Source of the DNA: Pedobacter polysacchareus
Lineage (GTDB): Bacteria; Bacteroidota; Bacteroidia; Sphingobacteriales; Sphingobacteriaceae
Reading direction: 5' to 3'
Assembly: GCF_019802255.1 (NCBI RefSeq)
Contig: NZ_JAHYSS010000001.1
Location: 62,001-126,000 of the forward strand
Length of the DNA: 64,000 nucleotides
Shown here piece after piece: positions 9,449 to 18,584 of this stretch. Within the stretch, counting starts at the first letter, position 1, and each line of letters begins with the position of its first letter. The translations under genes and the position numbers were made by a program. The notes under the pieces are model-generated. The model had not been told where the DNA came from, did not search any database, and saw nothing but the letters and a program-made list of their open reading frames with translations.

Positions 9449-12400
9449 TTATAATACCAATTTCAAACTCACACCCACTGTTCTTGTATTTGGTAAGGAG
9501 TTAAACTCAAGACCTTGTGCATTACTAACACCAAATGCATTTTGTTCTGGATCAAAGTGGGGGTAATTTTTCGCTTTCAATAAAAGGTTACGACCAAATA
9601 CGCCAAGCTCCACACTTCTAAATGGCGATTTGCCAAGCAGTGTTTGCGGCAATCTGTAGTTTAAAGCAGCTTCACGAAGTCTAATCCATGAAGTATCATA
9701 GATGTAACCTTCAGCAGCAACATACTTACCTAAGTTTCCATAATAATCCTGTGCACGCACCATTGTAGTATTTGGCTGACCTGCATTTGGACCAGAAGCA
9801 TAAACTCCCTCGAATTTATAAGGTCTAGTTTGGGTAAGACCATCTGCTTCAAAACGTGGGAACTCAGCTGTTTCTTTAGCCGCACCATTACGTTGAACGT
9901 CAGCAATATTCCTTGAATACTGATCTCCACCTTTACGGATGTCAATTAAGAACGATAAAGAGAAGTCTTTGTATTTGAAAGTATTGAAGATACCAGCAGT
10001 ATAATCAGGGTTTGGGTTACCGATTTTTTTAACATCCGAAGACGCAATTGGCAATCCATTTGAATTAATCAACAATTGACCTGCCTCATTACGTTGGTAA
10101 GCAGAACCATAAATTTGACCATACTCATCGCCCGCTACTAGTCTGATATTTGGTGTAGTAAAACCGGCTAAGAAAATATTTTGTACACCTGGAGCTAATG
10201 ATTCAACAGTAGATTTGAACTTCGTGAAGTTTAAACTGATGTTCCATGAAAAATCAATTGTTTTTAATGGCGTACCAGATATCATAAACTCAAAACCTTT
10301 AGTTGATAGCTTTCCAGCATTCTGAACTACTGAAGTGATTCCTGATGCAGCAGAATAAGGAACTGACAAAATTACGCTCCTAGTATTTCTGGTGTAATAA
10401 GTCGCATCTAATGTCAACCTGTTTTTAAAGAAAGACATCTCTGTACCAAATGCAACCTCTCTCGTAAATTCAGGAGTAATATTAGGATTACCCGCTGCGT
10501 CGTTCAACGTAAAAGCAGCTAAGCCATCATAAGGAAAAATAATCTCTGCACCAGTACCATCTCCTGCAGAAGATTTATCATAATAAGTTAAGGTCTGGTA
10601 AGGATCTGCACCTTTTCCTACCTCACCAGCACTCGCTCTGAACTTAATTTGATTTACATACTTGTCATCTTTCAATTCAGGGAAAGCATCGGTAAGCACA
10701 AAACTCAAAGCAGCTGCAGGATAGAAGATAGATCTGTTTTTCGGTGTCAATGTAGAAGACCAATCGTTACGCGCCTTTAAGTTTAAAGACAAATAACCTT
10801 TGTAGTCCACCACAAAATCCGCAAATACACCTAATAATCTTGTTTTGCTAGATCCGAAAAATGGATCGTAAGATAAAGCATTTTTTTGATTGTCAAAATG
10901 AGGAACAACCAACTCCAAGCCAGTTACTGTAGAATTACCAATGTAATTTTGAATAATCTCGTTACCAAGAGTAGCTAGCAAATTAAAGTCACCGAACTTT
11001 TTATTAGCATTAACAGTAAAGTAAGACGTAAAGTTTCTCACATTGTTATTTTGATCAACAATACCACCTACACCTGTTGAACTAGCGCCAGCAAAACCGC
11101 CACCTCTGTTCCCCATCTCATCAAATCCTTTGCTTTTCAAATTAAAGAAATCTGTTCCAACTTTAAAATCTGCGTTTAACCAGTCTGTAAACTGGTACTT
11201 TGCATTTGCATTTCCAAGAACACGGTTTACCTCATCATTATATTTATTGTATTTAATTGTCCAGTAAGGATTATCTTCTCCAAAAGGAGAAAGCTGATTA
11301 CCATTTGCATCTTCAAAAGGATAGCTGCTCAAATCATAGGATCTTGGTGTAAAATAAGCCCTGAATAATGGATTCGATAATTGGTTTCCTTGTAAAGTTC
11401 TGTTGGAATTGGTATTGGTATAAGTAACAGAAGCCCCAACGGTTAACTTAGAAGTAACTTCAGTTGTTCCGTTAAAAGTCAGGTTATTTCTTCTTAGCTT
11501 ATTGTTGTCAATTACATACGTTTCAGTAGAGTTACCATAAGCCACTCTGAAAGTTGACTTTTCTGTACCTCCAGAAAAACTCACGTTGTTCTGCAAATTA
11601 TAAGCCTGCTTGAAAATATCTTTTACGTTATCCGGATAAGCCTGCAAGGTTGCTGGCTGACCAAATGCATTAGTATATGCCTGACCAGCAATTTTTGGGC
11701 CCCATGAAGTATTAACAGCTGAGCTCTGAACAGTAGCATTACCAATGTTAGCTGGTGTTAATAAACCATTATTACCCTGAGCATACTCATTTTGATACTC
11801 TGGAAGACGGTTTACATTTCCAACATTGTAACTTGATGAAACTGTAATTGTTCCTTTCTCATTCTTTTTACCCTTTTTCGTGGTAATTAAAATTACCCCA
11901 GAAGCACCCCTTGAACCATAAGTTGAAGTTGCAGCAGCATCTTTCAGCACCACAATGTTCTCAATATCGTCTGGATTTATATCAATTGCCCTATTAGACA
12001 AAGAAGGCCCCCTCTGCAAAGGTGTATTACCACCGCTATTGTCAATTGGCACACCATCTACAACATATAAAGGCTGGTTACTCCCTGTAAATGTAGTCAT
12101 ACCCCTGATAATCACGCCAGAACCAGTAAATGCACCACCTGAACCTGAAGCACGAACACCTGGTACTTTCGCTACCAGCTCATTCGTTACGTTTGTAGAT
12201 TTAGAAGTAGTTAACTCCTCCGCATTAATCTTAGTAGTAGAATATCCCAGAGATTTTTTATCCCTTTGGATACCGAAAGAAGTTACAACAACTTCATTCA
12301 ACGCTTTTGAATCAGACGCTAAAGAAACATTCACTACATTTCCTGCGCCAAGCGTTACAGATTTTGCTACATAACCCAGATAAGAGAATTCTAAAGTAGC

Positions 12401-12604
12401 AGCAGATGAATTCACTTTTACAGCATATTTACCATCCGCTCCAGTTTGAGTCCCGGTTTGGGTTCCTTTAATTTTTACAGTTACCCCTGGTAATGGCTTA
12501 CCATCTTCAGTGTCCGTAACTGTACCAGTAATTGTCCGATCCTGTGCCATAGCGGTACTCGCTATAAACAGCAAAATGAACAAACTTTGTAAAAGTTTTT
12601 TCAT
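9449..12604 (-). CDS. SusC/RagA-family TonB-linked outer membrane protein
   Basis: Complete 1051-residue TonB-dependent transporter. It starts with the shared signal peptide MKKLLQSLFILLFIASTAMA, then a CarboxypepD_reg-like domain (about 22-100). The TonB-box/plug entry reads NEVVVTSFGIQRDKKSLGYS, a variant typical of SusC partnered with SusD-like_2 proteins. The plug motifs PLYVVDGVPIDN, NPDDIENIVVLKDAAA and STYGSRGASGVI are intact. The barrel ends in VGVSLKLVL. The conserved leader element lies just upstream and the partner SusD lies 11 bases downstream. No regulator (SusR, hybrid two-component or ECF sigma/anti-sigma) is adjacent, so control is not evident. Confidence 0.96.
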   Translation of the reverse strand: MKKLLQSLFILLFIASTAMAQDRTITGTVTDTEDGKPLPGVTVKIKGTQTGTQTGADGKYAVKVNSSAATLEFSYLGYVAKSVTLGAGNVVNVSLASDSKALNEVVVTSFGIQRDKKSLGYSTTKINAEELTTSKSTNVTNELVAKVPGVRASGSGGAFTGSGVIIRGMTTFTGSNQPLYVVDGVPIDNSGGNTPLQRGPSLSNRAIDINPDDIENIVVLKDAAATSTYGSRGASGVILITTKKGKKNEKGTITVSSSYNVGNVNRLPEYQNEYAQGNNGLLTPANIGNATVQSSAVNTSWGPKIAGQAYTNAFGQPATLQAYPDNVKDIFKQAYNLQNNVSFSGGTEKSTFRVAYGNSTETYVIDNNKLRRNNLTFNGTTEVTSKLTVGASVTYTNTNSNRTLQGNQLSNPLFRAYFTPRSYDLSSYPFEDANGNQLSPFGEDNPYWTIKYNKYNDEVNRVLGNANAKYQFTDWLNADFKVGTDFFNLKSKGFDEMGNRGGGFAGASSTGVGGIVDQNNNVRNFTSYFTVNANKKFGDFNLLATLGNEIIQNYIGNSTVTGLELVVPHFDNQKNALSYDPFFGSSKTRLLGVFADFVVDYKGYLSLNLKARNDWSSTLTPKNRSIFYPAAALSFVLTDAFPELKDDKYVNQIKFRASAGEVGKGADPYQTLTYYDKSSAGDGTGAEIIFPYDGLAAFTLNDAAGNPNITPEFTREVAFGTEMSFFKNRLTLDATYYTRNTRSVILSVPYSAASGITSVVQNAGKLSTKGFEFMISGTPLKTIDFSWNISLNFTKFKSTVESLAPGVQNIFLAGFTTPNIRLVAGDEYGQIYGSAYQRNEAGQLLINSNGLPIASSDVKKIGNPNPDYTAGIFNTFKYKDFSLSFLIDIRKGGDQYSRNIADVQRNGAAKETAEFPRFEADGLTQTRPYKFEGVYASGPNAGQPNTTMVRAQDYYGNLGKYVAAEGYIYDTSWIRLREAALNYRLPQTLLGKSPFRSVELGVFGRNLLLKAKNYPHFDPEQNAFGVSNAQGLEFNSLPNTRTVGVSLKLVL

Positions 12605-12614
12605 AAAAAATAAA

Positions 12615-12630
12615 TTTAGGTTAGTTAATA
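12615..12630 (-). promoter_or_regulatory. Conserved SusC leader element, copy 2
   Basis: The minus strand shows TATTAACTAACCTAAA ten bases before the ATG at 12604, identical to copy 1 and almost identical to copy 3. About 15 bases further upstream the minus strand reads TATATTCA, a word also found upstream of the SusC at 18165. It may be a weak -7 box (TAnnTTTG with one base changed and a different last base). Confidence 0.45.
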
Positions 12631-12829
12631 ATTATATGAATATAGGCAGTTTGATTACCATAATGTTACTCTAATTATTCTGCAATAAATAAATGACAAT
12701 TTAATGACCATAACTTTTTGTAACAAAATCCACAAAAAACAGACTAAAACCTCTATTAATTTGCTAGAAAAGCACTTTTACAATATTAAATACCAAAAAG
12801 AATAAATGAATTTATTGTCTTGAATTTTT

Positions 12830-12970
12830 ATGACAAAAAATGACATTTATATCGAATGGAGATCCATTTTAAAGGTTTTCTGTGAAAAGTCAAAAGGAAA
12901 GCTAAAGAAAAACAGAGGGGTTCTTGATGAAGAAAATGACTTAAGCCAACAACTTAAAGGAGTGATTTAA
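12830..12970 (+). CDS. Possible small protein, 46 codons, unrecognised
   Basis: On the plus strand, opposite to the Sus genes, an ATG at 12830 opens a 46-codon frame ending at TAA 12968-12970. The product is lysine-rich and hydrophilic: MTKNDIYIEWRSILKVFCEK, then a KSKGKLKKNRGVLDEENDL stretch, ending QQLKGVI. The KGKLK...G.L.EE.DL spacing loosely recalls CsbD-type stress proteins, but the similarity is too weak to name it. There is no clear ribosome binding site. It could be a chance frame in AT-rich DNA or a relic of a gene. Confidence 0.25.
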   Translation: MTKNDIYIEWRSILKVFCEKSKGKLKKNRGVLDEENDLSQQLKGVI

Positions 12971-13213
12971 GACTTAATTCTTTTAAAAATGAAACAGTTA
13001 GTGGAACTTTGGGATTAAAGAATGAAGGCTTTATCTTCTTTAAAACTTAATCCTATAAATGCCGCGGCAGCATGAAATATGAGATTTAATGGCGTATAAT
13101 TGCCATGAAAACCATTTTATTGACAAACAATCCAAAACGCTGAGGACTTATTAAAATAAAAGAAAAGATAGCACCAATAATGAAAATTATGTTAATAATT
13201 ACTTTTTTAAAGC

Positions 13214-13256
13214 CCCTCAATTAACAATAAGTTAATCCCTAAAACTCAATTGAGGG
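13214..13256. repeat. Inverted repeat, 9-bp arms, with a nested hairpin
   Basis: The arms CCCTCAATT and AATTGAGGG are perfectly complementary and separated by 25 bases. The loop itself starts with a second palindrome overlapping the arm (TTAAC-AATAA-GTTAA, 13221-13235). There is no U-tract, so it does not look like an ordinary terminator. Confidence 0.5.
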
Positions 13257-13456
13257 AGAATGTAAAAACGGGGCATTCGTCCCTGAAAGCCCAAATAATA
13301 CATCGAACTAATACAATAGATCATAACGCTTTCAGCCCTTAGATGCAGTTGAATCACACAGTAACGTTGATCAAGGACAACAATAAGACCTAACTTTCTT
13401 TACATTAAAGACCCTTCGCTCAAGGGCAGGTCACCCAACGCAAAAAACACCAACAA

Positions 13457-13486
13457 AAAAGGCGCCCATTTTCATGGACGCCTTTT
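13457..13486 (-). terminator. Rho-independent terminator after SusD (13509-14957)
   Basis: The hairpin is AAAAGGCG, one mismatch, then CCAT, a four-base loop and the complementary arm. It lies 22 bases past the SusD stop. Read leftward, the stem continues into TTTTTT. It ends the 13509-18165 operon. Confidence 0.88.
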
Positions 13487-13508
13487 CAGAATTATTTAAG
13501 AGAATTAA

Positions 13509-14957
13509 CTATCGTGTACCACCGGCCCACCATACATTCTCAGTTTTTACATATTGACCGTTGCCGTAAGCATTTTTAACGTTATTGTTAGTGGTCACAT
13601 CACTGCTGCCATAAGTAAAACGTAATGGGAATTCAGACGGTTTTGGATTAGTCAAAACAATAAAGTTATCACCCATCGCTTTCAACCTACGGTAATCATT
13701 ATAAGATTCGATTGCTTCGTCATCATAGAAAGCAAGGTATTTCTGAACCATGATCTCCTTTGTAGGATTCTGATCGAATAAAGCTTTCACATGATCCGTA
13801 TAATAGGCATCTGCAGCAGCTGAGGTCAAACCAACCTTAACAAAAGCAGCGCTAATACCGGCCTTTAAAGCTGTTTCAGCATTACCACGATCACCTAATC
13901 TGGCATAAGCTTCTGCTTTAAGGAATTGCAGCTCATGGAAACTCAATAGGTTAACAGCAGCAGTAGGATCAAGCAACCCTGAAATGCCATAACGCTCCTG
14001 TACCTGACTTGGCGCACCATTTGGTGCAAATTCCAAAGGAATTGGGTTTTTCTTAGGGTAAGCCTTGAAGAACACATCATCACGTGGATCTGTTCTATCT
14101 ACTAATTTTTCATGTAAGCTCTGACTTGCACCGAAATAATCACGATCGCTGTAGAAGCTATACAAAGGATTAACGGTAGAACCGCCGTTGAATTTGAATG
14201 CAGCTTGTTCAGATGCTGAAGCAAAAGATTTATTGGCATCATCAATTACTTCCTGATATTTAGCAGATCTGAAAGAAAGACGCATTTTATAACGCGCTTT
14301 TAATCCTTGAGCCATTTTAACCCATAATTCGTTCTTTCCAGCGTACAATAAATCCTGGCCAGCCATTGAAGGGAAGACACTTGTTTTTTGAAGATTTACG
14401 ATTGCCTCATCCAAAAATTTCATAATGTCTCCGTAAATCGCTTCTTGTTTATCCAGTTTTGGCTGAAAAATCACAGCTGGCTGAAGTGCTTCAGACCATG
14501 GAATATCTCCCATTAAATCTGTCTGAATCGCAAGGTTATAAGCAGACAAAATCTGGGCAACACCCAATGCCTGGTAATTTCCTGCCTCAGATCCACCTGG
14601 AGAACATTTTTCAATCACCGCCTTTAGATTCAAAAGATTGGTGTAAGTAGAACTCCATGCATTATCATAAGTAGAAGAAGAAAAAGGTTCTGCTATTCTG
14701 ATCTCTGCATTAAACATCTGACCATAAATACCAACCTGCTGCTCCATATAAATTGCAGAGTAGAAGGCATAATCACTTCCTGTTACCTTAAATGCACTTG
14801 ATACAATCGCATCAGTTAACACAAAGCGAGCAGGTGCTGTAATTGGGTTATTTCTATCCTCGTTGATTCTGTCCATCACATCTTCTGAACAAGAGGAAAA
14901 CACAACGGTCGTTAAAAGTAACGCCAGTCCTGTTTTTTTTATATTTTCTAATATCAT
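13509..14957 (-). CDS. SusD-like_2-family (SusD/RagB) outer membrane lipoprotein
   Basis: A 482-residue surface lipoprotein of the SusD-like_2 subfamily. The signal ends in the lipobox FSSC (Cys about 23), followed by SEDVMDRINEDRNNP, the usual N(E/T)D.NNP start of this subfamily. Characteristic internal motifs include AYNLAIQTDLMGDIPWSEA and ELQFLKAEAYARLGD. The C-terminal part has EIMVQKYLAFYDDEAIESYNDYRR. It starts 13 bases after the stop of the SusC at 14971 and ends before a clear terminator, forming the second gene of a SusC-SusD operon. The ligand is not predictable. Confidence 0.94.
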   Translation of the reverse strand: MILENIKKTGLALLLTTVVFSSCSEDVMDRINEDRNNPITAPARFVLTDAIVSSAFKVTGSDYAFYSAIYMEQQVGIYGQMFNAEIRIAEPFSSSTYDNAWSSTYTNLLNLKAVIEKCSPGGSEAGNYQALGVAQILSAYNLAIQTDLMGDIPWSEALQPAVIFQPKLDKQEAIYGDIMKFLDEAIVNLQKTSVFPSMAGQDLLYAGKNELWVKMAQGLKARYKMRLSFRSAKYQEVIDDANKSFASASEQAAFKFNGGSTVNPLYSFYSDRDYFGASQSLHEKLVDRTDPRDDVFFKAYPKKNPIPLEFAPNGAPSQVQERYGISGLLDPTAAVNLLSFHELQFLKAEAYARLGDRGNAETALKAGISAAFVKVGLTSAAADAYYTDHVKALFDQNPTKEIMVQKYLAFYDDEAIESYNDYRRLKAMGDNFIVLTNPKPSEFPLRFTYGSSDVTTNNNVKNAYGNGQYVKTENVWWAGGTR

Positions 14958-14970
14958 GATTTACTAATTA

Positions 14971-17900
14971 TTAAAATGTAAGGTTTAAACCCATACCGAA
15001 AGTAGACGTTTGAGGAACCGAGAAACGCTCGAATGCTCCACCCATATTTGTATTACCTTGAGAAGACTCAGGATCGAAATTTGGCAATTTAGACCAGATT
15101 AAGATGTTACGTGCAAAAGCAGAAACGCTTAAGTTCATTTTGTTGAACTTAGGAACTTTGTAGCTAAACACCAATTCTCTCATTTTCACAAATGAAGCAT
15201 CATAGATGAAAGCTTCATCAATGTTACCCAATACATTTGAATACAACATTTCGTAAGCATAAGAATCCGATGCACCACCTCTAACAATATCATTCGCAGA
15301 TCCATCAGCTTTTACACCTGGATAGATAAATGGCGTTGTACGATCTTCTGTATCTTTACCCATACCATAAGTATTCATCAAGCCATTGCTACCTGAATAC
15401 ATTGAACCACCGTTTTTCCACTCAAAAGTAGTACTTACAGAGAAGCGTTTGTAGCGGAATGCAGCATTACCACCTAAAAGGAATTTAGGAGAAACACTAC
15501 CGATCACACCTGGCTCACCTGCCAAAGGCATACCATAATCATCTGCGTTTTTATCTTCCTGAACAAGAATGTTTCCATTTCCATCTCTCAGGTAAGTACC
15601 ACCATAGATTACCGGGAATTTATCTCCTACACCTGCACGTACTTGTGGGGTAGTGAAACCACCTAAGAAAATGCTTTCTACACCTGGCGCTAACTCATCT
15701 ACAAAGTTGTCAATTTTCGTGAAATTGAAACCGATGTTAAGGTCCATATTCTCCCTTTTAATTGGGTTGATATTTAAGGCAATCTCATGTGCATTGGTAT
15801 GGATTTTTCCACCATTCATAATGATTTCACTTGCACCAGATGAACCTCCAAGAGGAACAGGGAAAATCTGATTCTTTACATCTTGTCTCGAGAAAGTATA
15901 GTCAATGGTGAATAAGTTATTTAGCACTCTTGCTTCAAAACCAACCTCTTTAGAAATGGTATTCTGAGGTTTAAGCGTTTTGCTGTATAACGTTCCATTA
16001 GGCGTATAAGCAGTATTTCCATCAATAGGATAATTAATAGGATCATTAAGCCAGAAACCACCACCATAACTAGGTGTGCTGTAGTAATTCTGTAAATAAG
16101 TACCAGCCTGACCAACTTCTGCATAAGAAGCTCTTAATTTTAAGAAGTTAAGTACCTCATTCTGTTTCAAGCCTTCCAGCTCAGTTACAATAAAGCCTAA
16201 AGATGCTGAAGGGTATACAAATGAACGGTTACCTCTTGGCATGCTTGAAACGATATCATTTCTTCCTGTTAAATCCAGGTATAACATGCCTTTATAAGCT
16301 AAGTTTACGCTAGAGAAGAAACCTACTGTTCTGTATCTGTTTTTAGATTCAGTCGCATTTCTAGTCGTCGTATTGTCTATATGTTTCCAGCCACCGAAGT
16401 TGAAGTTCAAACCAGTTTCATCATATCTTTTCAAATTCTGATCATTAATCTCATTACCCAATAAGGCAGTTAAGCTGAAATCATCGGAAAGTTTAACCGC
16501 ATAATTAGCAGTTAACAAAGAGTTATAAGTTGCAACTGTAGCACCGTAGTTGTTGATAGAGCCAGCTTTGCCGCTGCTTCCGTACTCAAAAATATCCTGG
16601 TAGTTTGAAGCATAAGAATCTACACCTAACTGATATTTAACGAAGAACTTAGAATCTCTTCCCCAGTTTACTACTGGATTAAAGTTCACATAACCATTTC
16701 CAAAGAAGCGGTTGGTACGCTCATTAAACACGTTATTTTCCATACCCCAATAAGGGTTATTAAAGGTTAATGAACGGTAATTGATCTGTGTGTATGGATC
16801 ACTAGGAATATGACTTGGAATTCCTTTCAGGTTATAGTTAACCGGAGCAGAATAAACAGTTCCTAACAAGGCATCATTACCTCCAGAAGCTTTGTCAATA
16901 TCCGACTGCACATAGTTTCCAGAGAAACCTACTTTCCATGCTTTGTTCAAATTAGTTTCAGCAGAAACTTTAGCATTATACCTTTCCATTGAAGTAGAAG
17001 AAATAATACCTGTTTGGCTGGAGTTACCTAAACCAATAGAAAAGTTTCCTGTTTCAGTCGCCTGAGCTACGTTTACTGAGTTGTTGAAGGTTCTTCCAAT
17101 TTCGAAGAAATCTTTAACATTGTTGTATTTTGTAGGTGTAGCCCATGGGTCCAAACCTGCTTGTGCTAGTTGCGGAACATAATATTGACCTGGGTGCAAC
17201 TCCTTCACCGTGTATTTATTGTCTTTGCTTTGGTTATTTCCACCATATAAAGGACTATTTGGAAGGTCCTCTACTTTTGGTCCCCATGACATAGAGGTAC
17301 TCGGTGCAAATTCACCGTCGCTACCCTGAGCGTAAGTACTCTGCAATTCTGGTTTACGTGAAATCCTGTCTAATGCAAAACTAGAATTGAAAGTAACCAC
17401 TGGTTTCCCTTTGGCTAATCCTTTACCACTTTTAGTGGTGATCACAATCACACCATTCGAAGCACGGATACCATATAAAGCTGAAGCTGCCTGGCCTTTT
17501 AATACACTCATGCTTTCGATATCGTTTGGATCAAGATCCACTGAACGATTCGCGATATCAGATCCTGTTACTCCATTTCCTGTAGAAAAATCAGAAGTAG
17601 AAGCGATTGGCATACCGTCGATTACATATAAAGGGCTATTGTTTCCTGTAAATGATCTTGCTCCACGTACCACTACGTTTGCAGAAGCACCTGGCATACC
17701 ACTTGAAGGCTTGATCTCTACACCTGACAATTTACCTTGAAGCGATCCAACCAAACTTGGGTTAGATGCTTTTGTTAAATCTTCACTTTTTAAAGTCTGA
17801 ACATTGTAAGCCAACGCTTTTTTCTCGCGTGAAATACCCATTCCTGTAACCACAACCTCAGAAAGTAATTTTGAATCAGCTACTAAAGCAACATTAATCA

Positions 17901-18165
17901 CATTAGAAGATAACGGACGCAATTGCGTTAAATAACCTAAATAAGAGAACTCTAATTCTGTTGCGGATGAATTTACCTTTACGGTATATTTACCATCTCC
18001 GCTTGTTTGTGTACCCCCTTGGGTACCCTTAATCCTAACTGTTACTCCTGGAAGTGGCAAGCCATCTCCTTTGTCAGTAACCGTCCCACTGATTGTTCTG
18101 TCTTGTGCTATCGCTGATCCCGCGATAAACATCAAAATGAACAAACTTTGTAAAAGTTTTTTCAT
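14971..18165 (-). CDS. SusC/RagA-family TonB-linked outer membrane protein
   Basis: Complete 1064-residue TonB-dependent transporter, the longest of the four. It has the shared signal peptide MKKLLQSLFILMFIAGSAIA, a CarboxypepD_reg-like domain (about 22-100), then SEVVVTGMGISREKKALAYN, the same GI.R.KK.L.Y signature as the SusC at 9449. Plug motifs PLYVIDGMPIAS, DPNDIESMSVLKGQAA and ALYGIRASNGVI are present. The barrel ends in FGMGLNLTF. It is partnered with the SusD-like_2 lipoprotein 13 bases downstream. The M14 carboxypeptidase gene lies about 420 bp upstream on the same strand. A link to peptide uptake is possible but unproven. Confidence 0.96.
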   Translation of the reverse strand: MKKLLQSLFILMFIAGSAIAQDRTISGTVTDKGDGLPLPGVTVRIKGTQGGTQTSGDGKYTVKVNSSATELEFSYLGYLTQLRPLSSNVINVALVADSKLLSEVVVTGMGISREKKALAYNVQTLKSEDLTKASNPSLVGSLQGKLSGVEIKPSSGMPGASANVVVRGARSFTGNNSPLYVIDGMPIASTSDFSTGNGVTGSDIANRSVDLDPNDIESMSVLKGQAASALYGIRASNGVIVITTKSGKGLAKGKPVVTFNSSFALDRISRKPELQSTYAQGSDGEFAPSTSMSWGPKVEDLPNSPLYGGNNQSKDNKYTVKELHPGQYYVPQLAQAGLDPWATPTKYNNVKDFFEIGRTFNNSVNVAQATETGNFSIGLGNSSQTGIISSTSMERYNAKVSAETNLNKAWKVGFSGNYVQSDIDKASGGNDALLGTVYSAPVNYNLKGIPSHIPSDPYTQINYRSLTFNNPYWGMENNVFNERTNRFFGNGYVNFNPVVNWGRDSKFFVKYQLGVDSYASNYQDIFEYGSSGKAGSINNYGATVATYNSLLTANYAVKLSDDFSLTALLGNEINDQNLKRYDETGLNFNFGGWKHIDNTTTRNATESKNRYRTVGFFSSVNLAYKGMLYLDLTGRNDIVSSMPRGNRSFVYPSASLGFIVTELEGLKQNEVLNFLKLRASYAEVGQAGTYLQNYYSTPSYGGGFWLNDPINYPIDGNTAYTPNGTLYSKTLKPQNTISKEVGFEARVLNNLFTIDYTFSRQDVKNQIFPVPLGGSSGASEIIMNGGKIHTNAHEIALNINPIKRENMDLNIGFNFTKIDNFVDELAPGVESIFLGGFTTPQVRAGVGDKFPVIYGGTYLRDGNGNILVQEDKNADDYGMPLAGEPGVIGSVSPKFLLGGNAAFRYKRFSVSTTFEWKNGGSMYSGSNGLMNTYGMGKDTEDRTTPFIYPGVKADGSANDIVRGGASDSYAYEMLYSNVLGNIDEAFIYDASFVKMRELVFSYKVPKFNKMNLSVSAFARNILIWSKLPNFDPESSQGNTNMGGAFERFSVPQTSTFGMGLNLTF

Positions 18166-18178
18166 AAAAATAATAAAA

Positions 18179-18193
18179 TTAGGTTAGTTAATA
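18179..18193 (-). promoter_or_regulatory. Conserved SusC leader element, copy 3
   Basis: The minus strand reads TATTAACTAACCTAA 13 bases before the ATG at 18165. Five bases further upstream is TATATTCA, a candidate weak -7 box shared with the leader at 12615-12630. Conservation in sequence and spacing with two other SusC leaders is the only evidence. Confidence 0.45.
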
Positions 18194-18584
18194 GGGGCTG
18201 AATATAGACATAACATGCTATGCGAGCATCATAAAAAACCCTCAAATTAGCCTTAAATGACGGTTTTTTGACAAAAAACCCAAACAGTTTAAAAAAAACA
18301 GAAGACAAAAAACGATATTTAATTTTGCCACATTGTATTTTTCAGAATTTTATTTTCTTAGTGATAGCTTAGAGGCGCTAAATCCTTTTTTTTTAATTGA
18401 AATAACAGTTTTTAATTAAATTTCAATTTTTATGTAACAAAAACACATAATTGTAGTCGCAAAATCACAAAATTGCCAAATCTCCCATATTATTGAGTAA
18501 ATGTGTCCGTTGACAAATCGATAAAATTTGACTTTGATACCTTAATTCGAAGAAAAATCGGGAGATAGAGTAGCACTTCGTCAG
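18194..18584. other. Intergenic region between M14 peptidase and SusC
   Basis: With the SusC leader this is about 420 bp of AT-rich DNA without a credible gene. It must carry the leftward promoter of the SusC at 18165 and the 3' end of the peptidase transcript. I see no strong terminator hairpin after the peptidase stop, so read-through into the SusC operon cannot be excluded. Confidence 0.4.

Larger units (their letters stand above)
12605..13456. other. Long intergenic region with several inverted repeats
   Basis: Together with the terminator this is the longest gene-poor stretch in the window (904 bp). The right-hand part, on the 13508 side, holds clustered inverted repeats. CCCTCAATT (13214-13222) pairs with AATTGAGGG (13248-13256) and encloses TTAAC-AATAA-GTTAA. 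CTGAAAGC (13283-13290) pairs with GCTTTCAG (13328-13335). CCCTT-CGCTC-AAGGG sits at 13412-13426. The left part must hold the leftward promoter of the SusC at 12604. A possible 46-codon ORF at 12830-12970 is listed separately. Nothing else was recognised. Confidence 0.5.

Noticed and set aside
13320-13345. A word resembling the antisense of a conserved 23S rRNA segment (GCTTTCAGC...TTAGATGC).
   Set aside because: The two halves are in the wrong order and the flanks do not match 23S rRNA; no rRNA gene is present here.
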